A DNA stretch of 64,000 bases from the NCBI RefSeq assembly GCF_026262505.1, contig NC_067207.1, positions 15,034,082-15,098,081 on the forward strand. The letters are read 5' to 3'. A model generated the notes under the pieces. The model was not told where the DNA came from and made no database searches. It was given only the letters and a program-made list of their open reading frames with translations. The translations under genes and the position numbers were made by a program. The stretch comes from Trichomonas vaginalis G3. Its lineage: Eukaryota; Parabasalia; Trichomonadida; Trichomonadidae. Below are positions 29,148 through 37,454 of this stretch, piece by piece. Numbering within the stretch: position 1 is the stretch's first letter; the number at the start of each line of letters is the position of its first letter.

Positions 29148-31301
29148 TTATTTCATGCAATGTTTTATTTCTGTGCCATCTTCTTTAACACCCCAGTACT
29201 TACGCTTGGAGAGGACATGAACTTCGGTGAAAATTTTGTCCAATTTGAATTGACCCATCTTTTCACCGACCATTCCCATTTCAATGAGTTTGTTGTATCC
29301 TTCTTCGTTCGTCATGAGTGCGTCAATGTTCTCATAGTAAACCTTCACTTTGGATTTGACTTCGGAGAAGAATTTGTTGTAGTTGTCAAGGACTGCCTTT
29401 GCGAACTGAGGGTAAGACCAATGTTCGACAATAGGTTTTAATGTGGTTACTAAGCCACTTTGACCTTGAGTGAATTCGTACTTCAAAACAAAAGGAGAAA
29501 ACCTTTCAACAAAGTTGTCGACCTTCTCATAATGTTTACTCTTCATCTCTTGAGGTTTTTTAATGGAATATCCCCATGTCGAATTCATAAGCAATTTGAG
29601 TGTCATTGCAAGTTTGGGGTTTGAAGCTTTCCTAATATCATACAACAACTGTATGACTTTTCCAACTGTATAGTTCCTTCCTGGGAACTCACCATCTTCG
29701 TTTGGAATTCCAGTTGGAATATATTGGACGAACCTCATGTACGCAGCGTTAAGGTCGACATAGTATATCTTTTCATATGAGTCGAACTTGTCGCATCCAA
29801 TGGGTCCAGTTTGTGGAAATTCAAGTGAGTCTCTTATCTTCTGAGAAACCTCGCCTGTTATCTCATAAACATCGTCGAAGCAACCTGTTTCATATAAAAC
29901 CTTCTGACCTAACTCAGATGCTCTCCAATACAATTTGACGTCAATTGGATGTCTCAATGGAAGTTTATTTATAGCATCTTGAAGTTCTTGCAACCTCATT
30001 GGAAGTTCTTCTGGTTCAGGTTGGTATCCGAACAATCCAACTCCTTGTGGAATTGTGTACTTCTTTTGTACTAGAACTTTGTCTGGAACAACTTTTGGTC
30101 TTGCTAACAGTGAAAAGTTTGTTTCGTCTTTTGGTACAAAAGTTTCTGTCAGCTTGTCATCTGGAATTGGTTCCAACAAACCTTTCTCGAAAAGAATGTT
30201 TACAGCTCTGACAATGTTGCACTTGCCTTTTCCGAACAATGGGTTTGTAAGACTTTCGTTCAACATGAAGTGGTTGTGGACAATTACAATCTTCAACCAT
30301 GGTAAGTCTTTGTCAACAACATAGTCGTCATGTGAAGAACCTTTAGCTGTAGGTATGTTGACTCGGATATTGACATTTGCCAACGGTGCAATTTTTGACA
30401 ATTGACCTCTGAGCATGTACCTTGTTTTCACACATGACTCAAGATACTTCATCTTCTCATCTGTAACAAGACCAGAGTTCCTGAGACATGTAAGAATGCA
30501 AGGTTCATTGACAATTGTTTCAATTGAATTGTAAATTCCATACCTTGTCAAGTCAATGTCAGACTTATTTATGAACGGGAAGTATCCAGCATGTTGTCTG
30601 ACTGCTTGAGGGTTAGGTTGGTACCATTCAAATTTTACACTTGCAATTCCTTCAATTGCATTCAAAATGTCTGAGTCGGAGTCAACCATTTGTTCTCTCT
30701 TTGTAGTCTTGAAAGCGTCAAGAAGCATTGCAGCTGTTGTGACATTGCCATGTGCATAGTAAATGTGACCATCCAAATCTGTTATAGTTAATCTGAGATT
30801 GTATCCTTTCTTATTTCCGTCTTGTATGGCAGCAAGTACACCCATGAAGCCTTCTTTGTTCTTTCCTTCGTCAAAGTTTACTGTAAAGGTTCGACCAGAT
30901 GTAATTTGACTTCTAACTTCACGATACTTCTCATATGCATATCTTGTTCTTTCCATGGGAGCATGTGCGTCTTCACCTTTTCCTTTTTTCCTTCTCAAAG
31001 GATGCAATTGTTCGTCATGTTTCCAGTAGAATCTGGCAAAGCCGTCGTGTCCTTCAACTTGAGGCTCAGAAACATCGAAAGGCATGTCCATAAGACGTTC
31101 TTCTTCTAACCTCTCGAGTCTGTTTGGATAATTGGCGCGCGCGGTTTCCAAATCCATTTCGTAGCGAAGACCAGACAATTTGTCATAGACTTTTATGGGT
31201 CTTCCCTTCCTATATTTAAACTTTTTCGAAACTTTCCAACCATATCTTTGCAACTCTGCTTTTATTCTAGCAGACTTTCTATCCATTCTATATGGGGGCA
31301 T
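29148..31301 (-). CDS. Element 1: divergent family B-type DNA polymerase
   Basis: The 717-aa product starts MPPYRMDRKSARIKAELQRY. The first 190 residues are basic. A central region contains IVIVHNHFMLNESL, which is shared in form with the element 2 polymerase (LLLVEDHYMLNERL). The palm motifs follow in order: YYVDLNAAYMRF (motif A), KLLMNSTWGYSIKKP (motif B) and VYYENIDALMT (motif C). This places it with protein-primed B-type polymerases, which copy Polinton genomes from their ends. It is much more compact and divergent than the element 2 enzyme. TTTTTTTATTTTTATAAAA precedes the start. Confidence 0.7.
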   Translation of the reverse strand: MPPYRMDRKSARIKAELQRYGWKVSKKFKYRKGRPIKVYDKLSGLRYEMDLETARANYPNRLERLEEERLMDMPFDVSEPQVEGHDGFARFYWKHDEQLHPLRRKKGKGEDAHAPMERTRYAYEKYREVRSQITSGRTFTVNFDEGKNKEGFMGVLAAIQDGNKKGYNLRLTITDLDGHIYYAHGNVTTAAMLLDAFKTTKREQMVDSDSDILNAIEGIASVKFEWYQPNPQAVRQHAGYFPFINKSDIDLTRYGIYNSIETIVNEPCILTCLRNSGLVTDEKMKYLESCVKTRYMLRGQLSKIAPLANVNIRVNIPTAKGSSHDDYVVDKDLPWLKIVIVHNHFMLNESLTNPLFGKGKCNIVRAVNILFEKGLLEPIPDDKLTETFVPKDETNFSLLARPKVVPDKVLVQKKYTIPQGVGLFGYQPEPEELPMRLQELQDAINKLPLRHPIDVKLYWRASELGQKVLYETGCFDDVYEITGEVSQKIRDSLEFPQTGPIGCDKFDSYEKIYYVDLNAAYMRFVQYIPTGIPNEDGEFPGRNYTVGKVIQLLYDIRKASNPKLAMTLKLLMNSTWGYSIKKPQEMKSKHYEKVDNFVERFSPFVLKYEFTQGQSGLVTTLKPIVEHWSYPQFAKAVLDNYNKFFSEVKSKVKVYYENIDALMTNEEGYNKLIEMGMVGEKMGQFKLDKIFTEVHVLSKRKYWGVKEDGTEIKHCMK

Positions 31302-31332
31302 TTTTATAAAAATAAAAAAATGTTTTTTTTCT

Positions 31333-31917
31333 TTACTTTACATAACCGCCTGCTGCCATAAGTCTTTGACGCCAACCCATACCAGCTAATGAAGGTTGAC
31401 TTGGTTTAGTTTGGAAACTAAACTTTGGTTTTGGTTTATCTTCAGTTTTTGGTTTTTCTTCTTCTATCGGTTTTTTGTCACTTTTCGGTTCCTCTGACTT
31501 TACTTCACTTGCAGGAACAGTTGTGTCGTCAACATCTTCATAAATATCATATGCCATTTGTTTTTGTTTTCCTTTCAACTTTTTGTGTTTGTTGTAAAGT
31601 TTAGAATATTTCGACTCTAAGTCAATGAGATGTTCTATAATGAACTGTTCGTCAGTGAAGTAAACTTTTCCATCTGCTGTCTCTTGAGTTCCTTCAGACT
31701 TCAATATTTTATTTGTGAGAGTCTGTTTCTTTTTTGAGATACTTGCCGTTCCATTTCTATGAAAAGTGACTTTATAGTTAGGGTTTGTATTTCCAGACCT
31801 GGCACTTTCTATTATTGAATTTTTCTCTTCATCTGTAAGTTCTTTGACAGGTTTTGACAATGGTTCTGAACTTTTTGTTTGTGGTGTCAAATCTACCGTT
31901 TCAACTTCTTCGGTCAT
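31333..31917 (-). CDS. Element 1: 194-aa protein with RNG-type beta motif and Pro/Lys tail
   Basis: Starts MTEEVETVDLTPQTKSSEPL. The stretch NPNYKVTFHRNGTASISKKK (about residues 47-66) corresponds to HPFYYVSQSKDGKIYVRKRK and EGFYIHTMKDGRVQFRKIKQ in two small genes of element 2, a shared 'Y.V...(D/N)G...(R/K)K.K' element. A helical segment follows, then a Lys/Glu/Pro-rich region and a basic C-terminus ending WRQRLMAAGGYVK. TTTTTTACTGAGATGAA precedes the ATG exactly as in the next upstream gene. It looks whole. Function unknown. Confidence 0.6.
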   Translation of the reverse strand: MTEEVETVDLTPQTKSSEPLSKPVKELTDEEKNSIIESARSGNTNPNYKVTFHRNGTASISKKKQTLTNKILKSEGTQETADGKVYFTDEQFIIEHLIDLESKYSKLYNKHKKLKGKQKQMAYDIYEDVDDTTVPASEVKSEEPKSDKKPIEEEKPKTEDKPKPKFSFQTKPSQPSLAGMGWRQRLMAAGGYVK

Positions 31918-31936
31918 TTCATCTCAGTAAAAAATT

Positions 31937-32092
31937 TTAGTTTGTTTTGTTTTCAACTGGTTGTTTAGGTTTTTTAAGTCGGTCTAAAACTTCCTGAGGT
32001 ATAGGAAGAACTTGACAAACACGTGGTTGTGTAACTGCTGGAAGCCGACAAATCCATCTTGAGCCCATTTGTCTCAATGCTGTATTGTTCAT
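31937..32092 (-). CDS. Element 1: 51-aa protein
   Basis: A short frame starting MNNTALRQMGSRWICRLPAV and ending QPVENKTN. The upstream sequence TTTTTTACTGAGATGAA is identical to that of the 194-aa gene downstream, which argues that this is a real, separately expressed gene. It is Pro/Lys-rich in its second half. No family is recognised. Confidence 0.5.
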   Translation of the reverse strand: MNNTALRQMGSRWICRLPAVTQPRVCQVLPIPQEVLDRLKKPKQPVENKTN

Positions 32093-32111
32093 TTCATCTC
32101 AGTAAAAAAAT

Positions 32112-32513
32112 TTACATTCCCCACGTTTGAGGCGGTTGCGGTTGGTTGTTGTTTACCCACTGTTGTGCATGGTTATATCCTCTGTTAAAGAATCTTTCAC
32201 CTTGGTCCATATAGTGCCCTGCTTGGTTATAGTAGTCATTTGCTTTGTTATAGTAGTTTCCTGCTTCTCTTCCTACATTGTCCATCCATCCTTGAACTTT
32301 TCCTCTTGTTTCAGGATTTGGAATAAGATTTGTTGCATCTCGTGCTACATCCCAACCTTTCTGTACAGTTTGTATAATAGGTTGTGCTTTCTCTTTAAGT
32401 ATACCTAATGTACTCAAAATCTTCCTTCCAACTCCAAATACACCTCTGGCTATTGTTCCCACTGCGGGCAAAAATCTGGATGCAACTCCTGCTAATGCGC
32501 CAAATAAACCCAT
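32112..32513 (-). CDS. Element 1: membrane-active minor virion protein candidate
   Basis: The 133-aa product starts MGLFGALAGVASRFLPAVGT. The first 60 residues are Gly/Ala/Leu-rich and amphipathic. The middle holds Tyr/Asn repeats (NYYNKANDYYNQAGHYMDQG) and the C-terminus is Pro/Gln/Asn-rich. Short Gly-rich amphipathic N-termini on small basic proteins recall adenovirus pVI-like membrane-lytic virion proteins, also proposed for Polinton-like viruses. This is an analogy by composition. It is divergent from the integrase with 16 bp between the two starts. It looks whole. Confidence 0.5.
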   Translation of the reverse strand: MGLFGALAGVASRFLPAVGTIARGVFGVGRKILSTLGILKEKAQPIIQTVQKGWDVARDATNLIPNPETRGKVQGWMDNVGREAGNYYNKANDYYNQAGHYMDQGERFFNRGYNHAQQWVNNNQPQPPQTWGM

Positions 32514-32529
32514 TTCTTATGGGTTAAAA

Positions 32530-33489
32530 ATGACGAATTCAAACAAGGACCCCTATGTTTCTAAAGCGACAAAGAAAGCACTCGTGGTAAAAATCTTTAG
32601 TTCAACACCAAATGCTTGGTTTATGGATATCTTGGAAAACATTCCGAGAGTTAGAGAAGATGGACCACCATACTGGCTAATATTTGTTGGTCAAAACACA
32701 AGATACTGTGAAGCCATACCATTATGGTCCAAAAATATTTTAGATGTGAAAACTGCTTTGACAATCTTCGTTGACAAATACCATCCAACAAAACTGACAT
32801 CTGACTGTGAAAGTTCTTTCAAATCAGACGATATTAAAAACTATCTGCGTTCAAAAAATGTAAACCAATATTTCATTGTCGACCAAAACCATTCTGCTCT
32901 TGGTGTCATTGACAGTTGTATAAAAATCTTAAGAGACTTAAATCAACCACAAGGTGGTGAAGCAAATGAAATGTCATATGACGACAAGTATAGACACTTC
33001 TCCATGGCAAAGATGAGACAAGTTTTAAATATTTACAATAACCGTAAACAAAAAGGTTTGGGAAACCATTCCCCCGAAGAAATGAAAAACAACCCCGACT
33101 TAGAGAAAGACTATATATTTAATAGTTTAGTCAAAAGAGACAAACAAGAAAGAATGCCGGGCTTCAAACTTAAGAAAGGTGACAAAGTAAAAATAGAAAT
33201 ACCTAAACGCGACCCATATGAAAATACTATTGACTATGACAACAATGGGAACTCGACAGGTACTCACATTCGTGTTCGTAAAAATAGAAGAAAGTATACA
33301 AGAGAATATTATGAAGTTTTAGGCAAACATGGCAAAATGTACAGACTGCAAGCAGAAGATAAAACTACTATTGTCAGACCTCGTTTCAAACTTGTCAAAG
33401 TTCAAGGTGGTATACTTTCAAAGACAGTTCCTAACAAATATAAGACAACTCCTGACGAATATGCTAAAGAAGTTGAAAATGACGACTAA
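32530..33489 (+). CDS. Element 1: retroviral-type (rve) integrase
   Basis: The 319-aa product has an RNase H-fold integrase core: AWFMDILENIP with the first acidic residue, KLTSDCESSFKS with the second, and an HSALGVIDSCIKILRDLNQP helix at the third catalytic position. LNIYNNRKQKGLGNHSPEEM closes the core. A basic C-terminal domain (about 200-310) carries beta strands of an SH3- or chromo-like fold (KKGDKVKIEI, HGKMYRLQAEDKTTIVRPRF). Polintons use this enzyme to integrate and to create 5-6 bp duplications. It overlaps the 3' end of the convergent fibre gene by 4 bp. The frame looks whole. Confidence 0.8.
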   Translation: MTNSNKDPYVSKATKKALVVKIFSSTPNAWFMDILENIPRVREDGPPYWLIFVGQNTRYCEAIPLWSKNILDVKTALTIFVDKYHPTKLTSDCESSFKSDDIKNYLRSKNVNQYFIVDQNHSALGVIDSCIKILRDLNQPQGGEANEMSYDDKYRHFSMAKMRQVLNIYNNRKQKGLGNHSPEEMKNNPDLEKDYIFNSLVKRDKQERMPGFKLKKGDKVKIEIPKRDPYENTIDYDNNGNSTGTHIRVRKNRRKYTREYYEVLGKHGKMYRLQAEDKTTIVRPRFKLVKVQGGILSKTVPNKYKTTPDEYAKEVENDD

Positions 33490-34741
33490 GCAATTCTATA
33501 CCATGCGTAAACTGTCATGTAAGGTGGCATGTAGTCTTTACTCTGTCCCGTTGTTTGCGTATATCCTGAAACGCGATGTGTATGGCTTCCTCCTACCTCA
33601 GTGTTACTCCAGTAACAATTTATAGCAAACTTAACGTCCTCTTTAACATCATATCCTTTACCTTTTGTCATTCCTGACCAATCCCAAAATCTATGACTAT
33701 GCAAACCTGCTTCAGATGTACTTAAATTTATGTAGTGACTGTGCGCAGGTAAATTTGCACCTGAAATCGTTTTACTTCCACCTGTTTCCTTTGAAGAGTT
33801 TGCACAATACAAAAACCTGTCGACTATTTGAGTCCAAGTTCCGAGACCAAGTACTACTTCTGGTCTGGTAGAGTTCATTGACGTATAAATAGAACCTATA
33901 GGATATACTGTTTGAAGTATTTCTGTCTTTAACGTTTGAAGCTCTGTTTGTCAGCTTTTTTAACTAACTCATCGTTAACATATGTTTTGTCAGCTTTTTT
34001 ATCTAACTCAACGTTAACATATGTTTTGTCAGCTTTGTTGTCATATAAATCTTGAGCAGTGAATTTAACTTTGTTTTCATCCTCCATGACATAGACATTT
34101 CTACATCTAGTGTATTTCATCGTCGTTATGTCTTCATCCGATGTTAAACCTTGTGGAAAGTTAGGAGGTTTCCAAAGTAGTACATCCCCACCAGTTCCAT
34201 CAGGTTCTTCAACCGTTCCTGCAATATTTTCTATACCAACAGTTGCGAAGAAATCGTGTGTATGAGTCTTTTTAGAATATTCTTTGTCAGCTCTTGTCAC
34301 TTCACTTGACATTTTATTGTCAACATATGTTTTTCCGCTTTGTCATCTAACATTGCTGGTAGTTCATCTACGTCATAGATGTTATGTGTATGATGTTTTT
34401 GTGGGTATGTTCTATCTGTCCATGCGAGAATATAGTCTCTTGTTGCATCTACATACTCTTTGTCAGCTTTGTTGTCATATCTGGCCTTCAAAAGAAGTTC
34501 ATCTATAGGTTTCTCGTTTAAAGTTCTTTTTTTTTGGATTTATACAAACAGTATGGTTCTTACTGTCTTGAAACAGAAACTCGTCTGTCATTGGGTTTAT
34601 CGTCAGTTTTAAGTTTCCTTCTTTCAATGACTCAGATATCTTAGAATAGTTTGAAAAGTTTGTTGTGTTCTTATTTAGAGCTTGTACAATGAGTTGTCGG
34701 TTGTGTTGTATTTCTCTCATAGACGCTGTTTCTTTCGACAT
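33486..34741 (-). CDS. Element 1: tail-fibre-like protein with phage tail-collar C-terminus (broken)
   Basis: The gene starts MSKETASMREIQHNRQLIVQ. Its middle has short repeats ending in KADK, as in phage fibre shafts. The C-terminal part has a phage tail-collar/receptor-tip layout: STRPEVVLGLGTWTQIVDRF, then NLPAHSHY, GLHSHRFWD, GGSHTHR and the closing KDYMPPYMTVYAWYRIA. The H.H pairs and 'MPPY..VYAWYR' ending are hallmarks of this phage domain. A receptor-binding fibre on a virion is the natural inference. It is broken, with about three to four breaks. The divergent upstream gap contains TTTTTATTCTAGATAAAA. Confidence 0.75.
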
Positions 34742-34758
34742 TTTTATTCTAGATAAAA

Positions 34759-35609
34759 TATGCTTTCAATAGAAAAAGAAAATTCAAGAGTTGCTACAAC
34801 TAAACCATTAGATGAACTTTTACTAACGTAGGTCAAAAGTTTGAGACAGAGACCGTAAAGCATGAAGGCTATCGTTTTGACTACCCACTAAGATGGTTAA
34901 GAGACCCATCTGTCACAAAAGCTATTGGCTTTCGTAGAATGAAGTTCATTTTCAGAAGCCATACATGGTTTCCCATTTACGGTCGCTTTTGAAATTCGAT
35001 ACTATAACAAAGAAAAACGTACGTATGAGAAATTTGAACAGGGAAAACTTTTACAAGTGAATTTGCTTGTAAACTTAGAAACAACTCTTCAAGCTTTTCA
35101 AGAAAAAATAAACGATATCTATCTCGAATATGCAAACCAGTACAACATTGACGAAGGAGAGTACCATCTCGATATTATATATGACAGGAAAAATGCAACT
35201 GTTAAAATCAATAAAATAGAAGACCTTGAGAGAAAACGTTTATATTTCTACAAAATATAACAACTTGGCATGGCATAGATTTTTGAGGATGTTAAATCAG
35301 CCTGCATGGTATCCAGTACACCCGACTATTATGAAGTCGAAAACCCTAATGGAACATATGAAAATGTTTTCGACTCAGATGCTATTATAGTTCATGCTTC
35401 ATTTTCTGGTGCACAAAACTCTTTTTTATGCTTGGCAAATGACTTTTACGAAAAAACCTACAAAGCTATATGAACCACCGAGTGGAAGTATTTCAGACTT
35501 TCAAGTATGGTTTACAACAGATGGAAGAAAGAGAATAGTTCCATTATACCATGCGTTTTACTTAGAACTTAGTCTCATATACAACTACTATCGAACGGTA
35601 AAAATATAA
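34759..35609 (+). CDS. Element 1: conserved Maverick structural-type gene (broken)
   Basis: The gene starts just after TTTTTATTCTAGATAAAAT, which it shares with the fibre gene on the other strand. A FDYPLRWLRDPSVTKAIGFR segment parallels PTDWIVNINEEKYIGITSMY in the element 2 gene at 44330 and YPRHWVEYVGGEKAIEIRQV in the one at 60145. The three appear to be one family of beta-rich proteins. Late sequence (EPPSGSISDFQVWFTTDGRK) is also beta-rich. Location among virion genes suggests a structural role. It is heavily broken, with about four or more breaks. Confidence 0.45.
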
Positions 35610-35611
35610 TT

Positions 35612-35854
35612 TTAATACGGTTGAGGTGTTGGATTTGGTTGCCAACTAGACTGTGGTGCAGGTTCAGGCTGTTGTATAACAGGAGCTTGTTCTTCTGGTT
35701 CAGGGTCTTTAGGTATAATACCAACGAACTGACCTACTCTTTTACCAATATTTTTGACTCCGTTCCAAATTCCTCTTCCTACGGTTTTTATTCCATTCCA
35801 TATACCTCTTCCAACATTTCGAAAGAAGTTTCCAATACTACTGAAGAAACCCAT
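35612..35854 (-). CDS. Element 1: small amphipathic membrane-active protein candidate
   Basis: The 80-aa product starts MGFFSSIGNFFRNVGRGIWN. It contains an internal repeat, GRGIWNGIKTVGRGIWNGVK, forming a cationic amphipathic helix over about residues 1-45. The rest is Pro/Glu/Gln-rich. It looks like a membrane-disrupting peptide, analogous to the lytic helix of adenovirus pVI or to antimicrobial helices. A virion entry role is inferred from this and from its position next to fibre and virion genes. It looks whole. Confidence 0.55.
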   Translation of the reverse strand: MGFFSSIGNFFRNVGRGIWNGIKTVGRGIWNGVKNIGKRVGQFVGIIPKDPEPEEQAPVIQQPEPAPQSSWQPNPTPQPY

Positions 35855-35872
35855 TTTACTATATGTAAAAAT

Positions 35873-36235
35873 CTAATGTCCGCCTAGTCTCTTACGTTTC
35901 CTGTTGAGTTCCATAGCATTTTTTAACTGGAGCTCATACATTCTATTTCTCCTCTGGTAGAAAACATATTCTGGGTCAACTCCTGTGTTCGCGTCATCTG
36001 CATAGAGTTGTTTATATCCCACTTCAGGGTTTGTATAAAACTCTTTCCATCTCATATTTGCATACCATGGTGGCAAACCTAACGCAGCGTCATTTGACAT
36101 GGCAGTTTGCATTTGTACATCTGTTGGCACTTGACCATAGTTTGCCATTGCAGTTTGTATTCTAACTTCATTTGGAATATTCTCTGGGTTTGGTTGTCCA
36201 GGTTGCTGTGCATTCGCTAAGTTCTGTGCGTCCAT
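35873..36235 (-). CDS. Element 1: 120-aa protein with basic C-terminus
   Basis: Starts MDAQNLANAQQPGQPNPENI. The first 55 residues carry a repeated QTAM element (RIQTAMANYGQVPTDVQMQT). The middle is Trp/Tyr-rich (GLPPWYANMRWKEFYTNPEV) and the end is basic (LNRKRKRLGGH). ATTTTTATCTAATATTAA precedes the ATG. It lies in a same-strand run of small genes. No family is recognised; a virion-internal role is possible. It looks whole. Confidence 0.5.
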   Translation of the reverse strand: MDAQNLANAQQPGQPNPENIPNEVRIQTAMANYGQVPTDVQMQTAMSNDAALGLPPWYANMRWKEFYTNPEVGYKQLYADDANTGVDPEYVFYQRRNRMYELQLKNAMELNRKRKRLGGH

Positions 36236-36258
36236 TTAATATTAGATAAAAATATCTC

Positions 36259-36390
36259 TTACGAGTACATATGCTGAACATTTGCAGACATTGGTTCATC
36301 TTCATATTCTCTGTACCTTTCTGCCACGTCAAATAAGTAAATGACACAATGGAAAAAACCTAAAACAAGTAGTCCTATTTCAAACCACAT
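36259..36390 (-). CDS. Element 1: 43-aa single-membrane-span protein
   Basis: A short frame starting MWFEIGLLVLGFFHCVIYLF: one hydrophobic segment followed by an acidic tail (DVAERYREYEDEPMSANVQH). AATTTTATTGGTAAGTAA precedes the ATG, similar to the motif of neighbouring genes. Its start overlaps the 3' end of the methyltransferase gene by 16 bp. The tight spacing and hydropathy make it a likely real small membrane protein of unknown role. Confidence 0.5.
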   Translation of the reverse strand: MWFEIGLLVLGFFHCVIYLFDVAERYREYEDEPMSANVQHMYS

Positions 36391-37193
36391 TTACTTACCA
36401 ATAAAATTTCTTTGTTATGACACTTTCTCCAGTTTATAGGACCTCTCTCATATTCTATCTTGTCATATATAAACTCATAGTCATGTATGTCCTCTAACCA
36501 TCTCATAACGGTTTCCAAACCACTTTTATCGGATGTAAAGTAAAAGCATGGATGGTTATGTAAAACGTCTAAAGTTTCTAAAGAGTCTCTCAAAGTCCAG
36601 TCTACTTGGTATTGAAAATCCCATGTGTTATAGAACGGCGGGTCCACTATAAAGAAAACATTTTCCTTGTCTTTATATTTTTCATACAACTCTGTCCAAT
36701 GACATCTCACAAACTCTATACCCTCAATATATTTTTCTATGTCCTCTTTGAAAACATTTGTATAGTTAAGATATAAAACTTTTGACATAAGTGTTTCAAT
36801 GTCATGAACTCTTATAGCACCACTATATAATAGTCTAGCAGATATACTATCCCAGTCTATATATTCTGCTTTTTTCAAAACCTCTCTCACAATATTTTTC
36901 TTATCTAATGGTATACGTTCCATCTTACCTATAGGTATCTTTTCTTTTAACTCTTTCAATATTTTGTTTGTGTCTGGAATATGTTTGAGACGGTCCATAT
37001 AGTTGTCGAAGTCATTGCATATAATCTTTGAGTCTGGAAATATTGTATGGCACAAATGGGATATATAGAAACTTCCACCGAACAAATCTACAAATGTTAG
37101 ACCATTCGGTAGTTTCTTAAGTTCTCTCAATAGAATATCTTTACATCTACTCTTATTTCCAAAGAAGGGTAACGGTGGTTTTGTAAAATTCAT
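36375..37193 (-). CDS. Element 1: Dam-like (D12 class) N6-adenine DNA methyltransferase
   Basis: The 272-aa product matches the D12/Dam family in length and motif order. An N-terminal PFFGNKSRCKDILL comes first, then FVDLFGGSFYIS (S-adenosylmethionine-binding motif I, 'DLFGGS') and FFIVDPPFYNT (catalytic DPPY-type motif IV). A Dam-like family enzyme transfers methyl groups to adenine in DNA, and N6-methyladenine is known to be abundant in trichomonad DNA. It is the last gene before the right end, and TTTTTATTATATATATAAA precedes the ATG. It looks whole. Target specificity cannot be read from the sequence. Confidence 0.85.
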   Translation of the reverse strand: MNFTKPPLPFFGNKSRCKDILLRELKKLPNGLTFVDLFGGSFYISHLCHTIFPDSKIICNDFDNYMDRLKHIPDTNKILKELKEKIPIGKMERIPLDKKNIVREVLKKAEYIDWDSISARLLYSGAIRVHDIETLMSKVLYLNYTNVFKEDIEKYIEGIEFVRCHWTELYEKYKDKENVFFIVDPPFYNTWDFQYQVDWTLRDSLETLDVLHNHPCFYFTSDKSGLETVMRWLEDIHDYEFIYDKIEYERGPINWRKCHNKEILLVSKCGLK

Positions 37194-37345
37194 TTTATAT
37201 ATATAATAAAAATGTTTTTACCCGAAAAGTGACAGAAAAGTGACAAAACATGAAAACATATATAATTTGTGAAAAGCGACACATTATATAATGTTTTCGA
37301 CCCAGAAGAAGGCTTCTTCCCAGAAGCAATGGAGGAAGAAGAAGA

Positions 37346-37421
37346 GTCCTCCGAATAAAAACTTCATTTATACTAAACATCTTCAGGGCTAGAAGGGGCG
37401 CAGCCCCTGGAAGCCCCACTA

Positions 37422-37453
<32 letters not shown>
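37346..37453. repeat. Right terminal inverted repeat of element 1
   Basis: Read inward it is T30 (A-tract on the other strand), GGTAGTGGGGCTTCCAGG, a GGGGCTGCGCCCC hairpin, TTCTAGCCCTGA, then ATGAAGTTTTTATTCGGAGG. It matches the left end imperfectly. The GC-rich module occurs once here, three times on the left. Confidence 0.75.

Positions 37454-37454
<1 letters not shown>

Larger units (their letters stand above)
13864..37453. mobile_element. Maverick/Polinton element 1 (about 23.6 kb), broken
   Basis: Family: Maverick/Polinton. The ends are inverted repeats capped by an A24 tract on the left and a T30 tract on the right, each followed inward by a GC-rich GGGGCTTCCAGG module. TCATTG flanks both sides (13858-13863, 37454-37459), fitting the 5-6 bp duplications known for this family. 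Parts: coiled-coil protein, major capsid protein, penton-like protein, SF3 helicase, packaging ATPase, polymerase, integrase, tail-fibre-like gene, small membrane-active proteins, adenine methyltransferase and a cassette of small accessory genes with an HNH endonuclease. It is a broken copy with roughly 15-20 breaks, though several genes look whole. The intact duplication suggests moderate age. Confidence 0.9.

Noticed and set aside
28974-29441. 155-codon plus-strand frame running under the polymerase 3' end
   Set aside because: Only the first part, before the polymerase stop, looks like protein; the remainder is antisense polymerase. I kept only the first part at low confidence.
32530-33489. 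Retrotransposon because of the rve-type integrase
   Set aside because: No reverse transcriptase, gag or LTRs are present. Capsid, packaging ATPase, B-type polymerase and long terminal inverted repeats place it in a Maverick.
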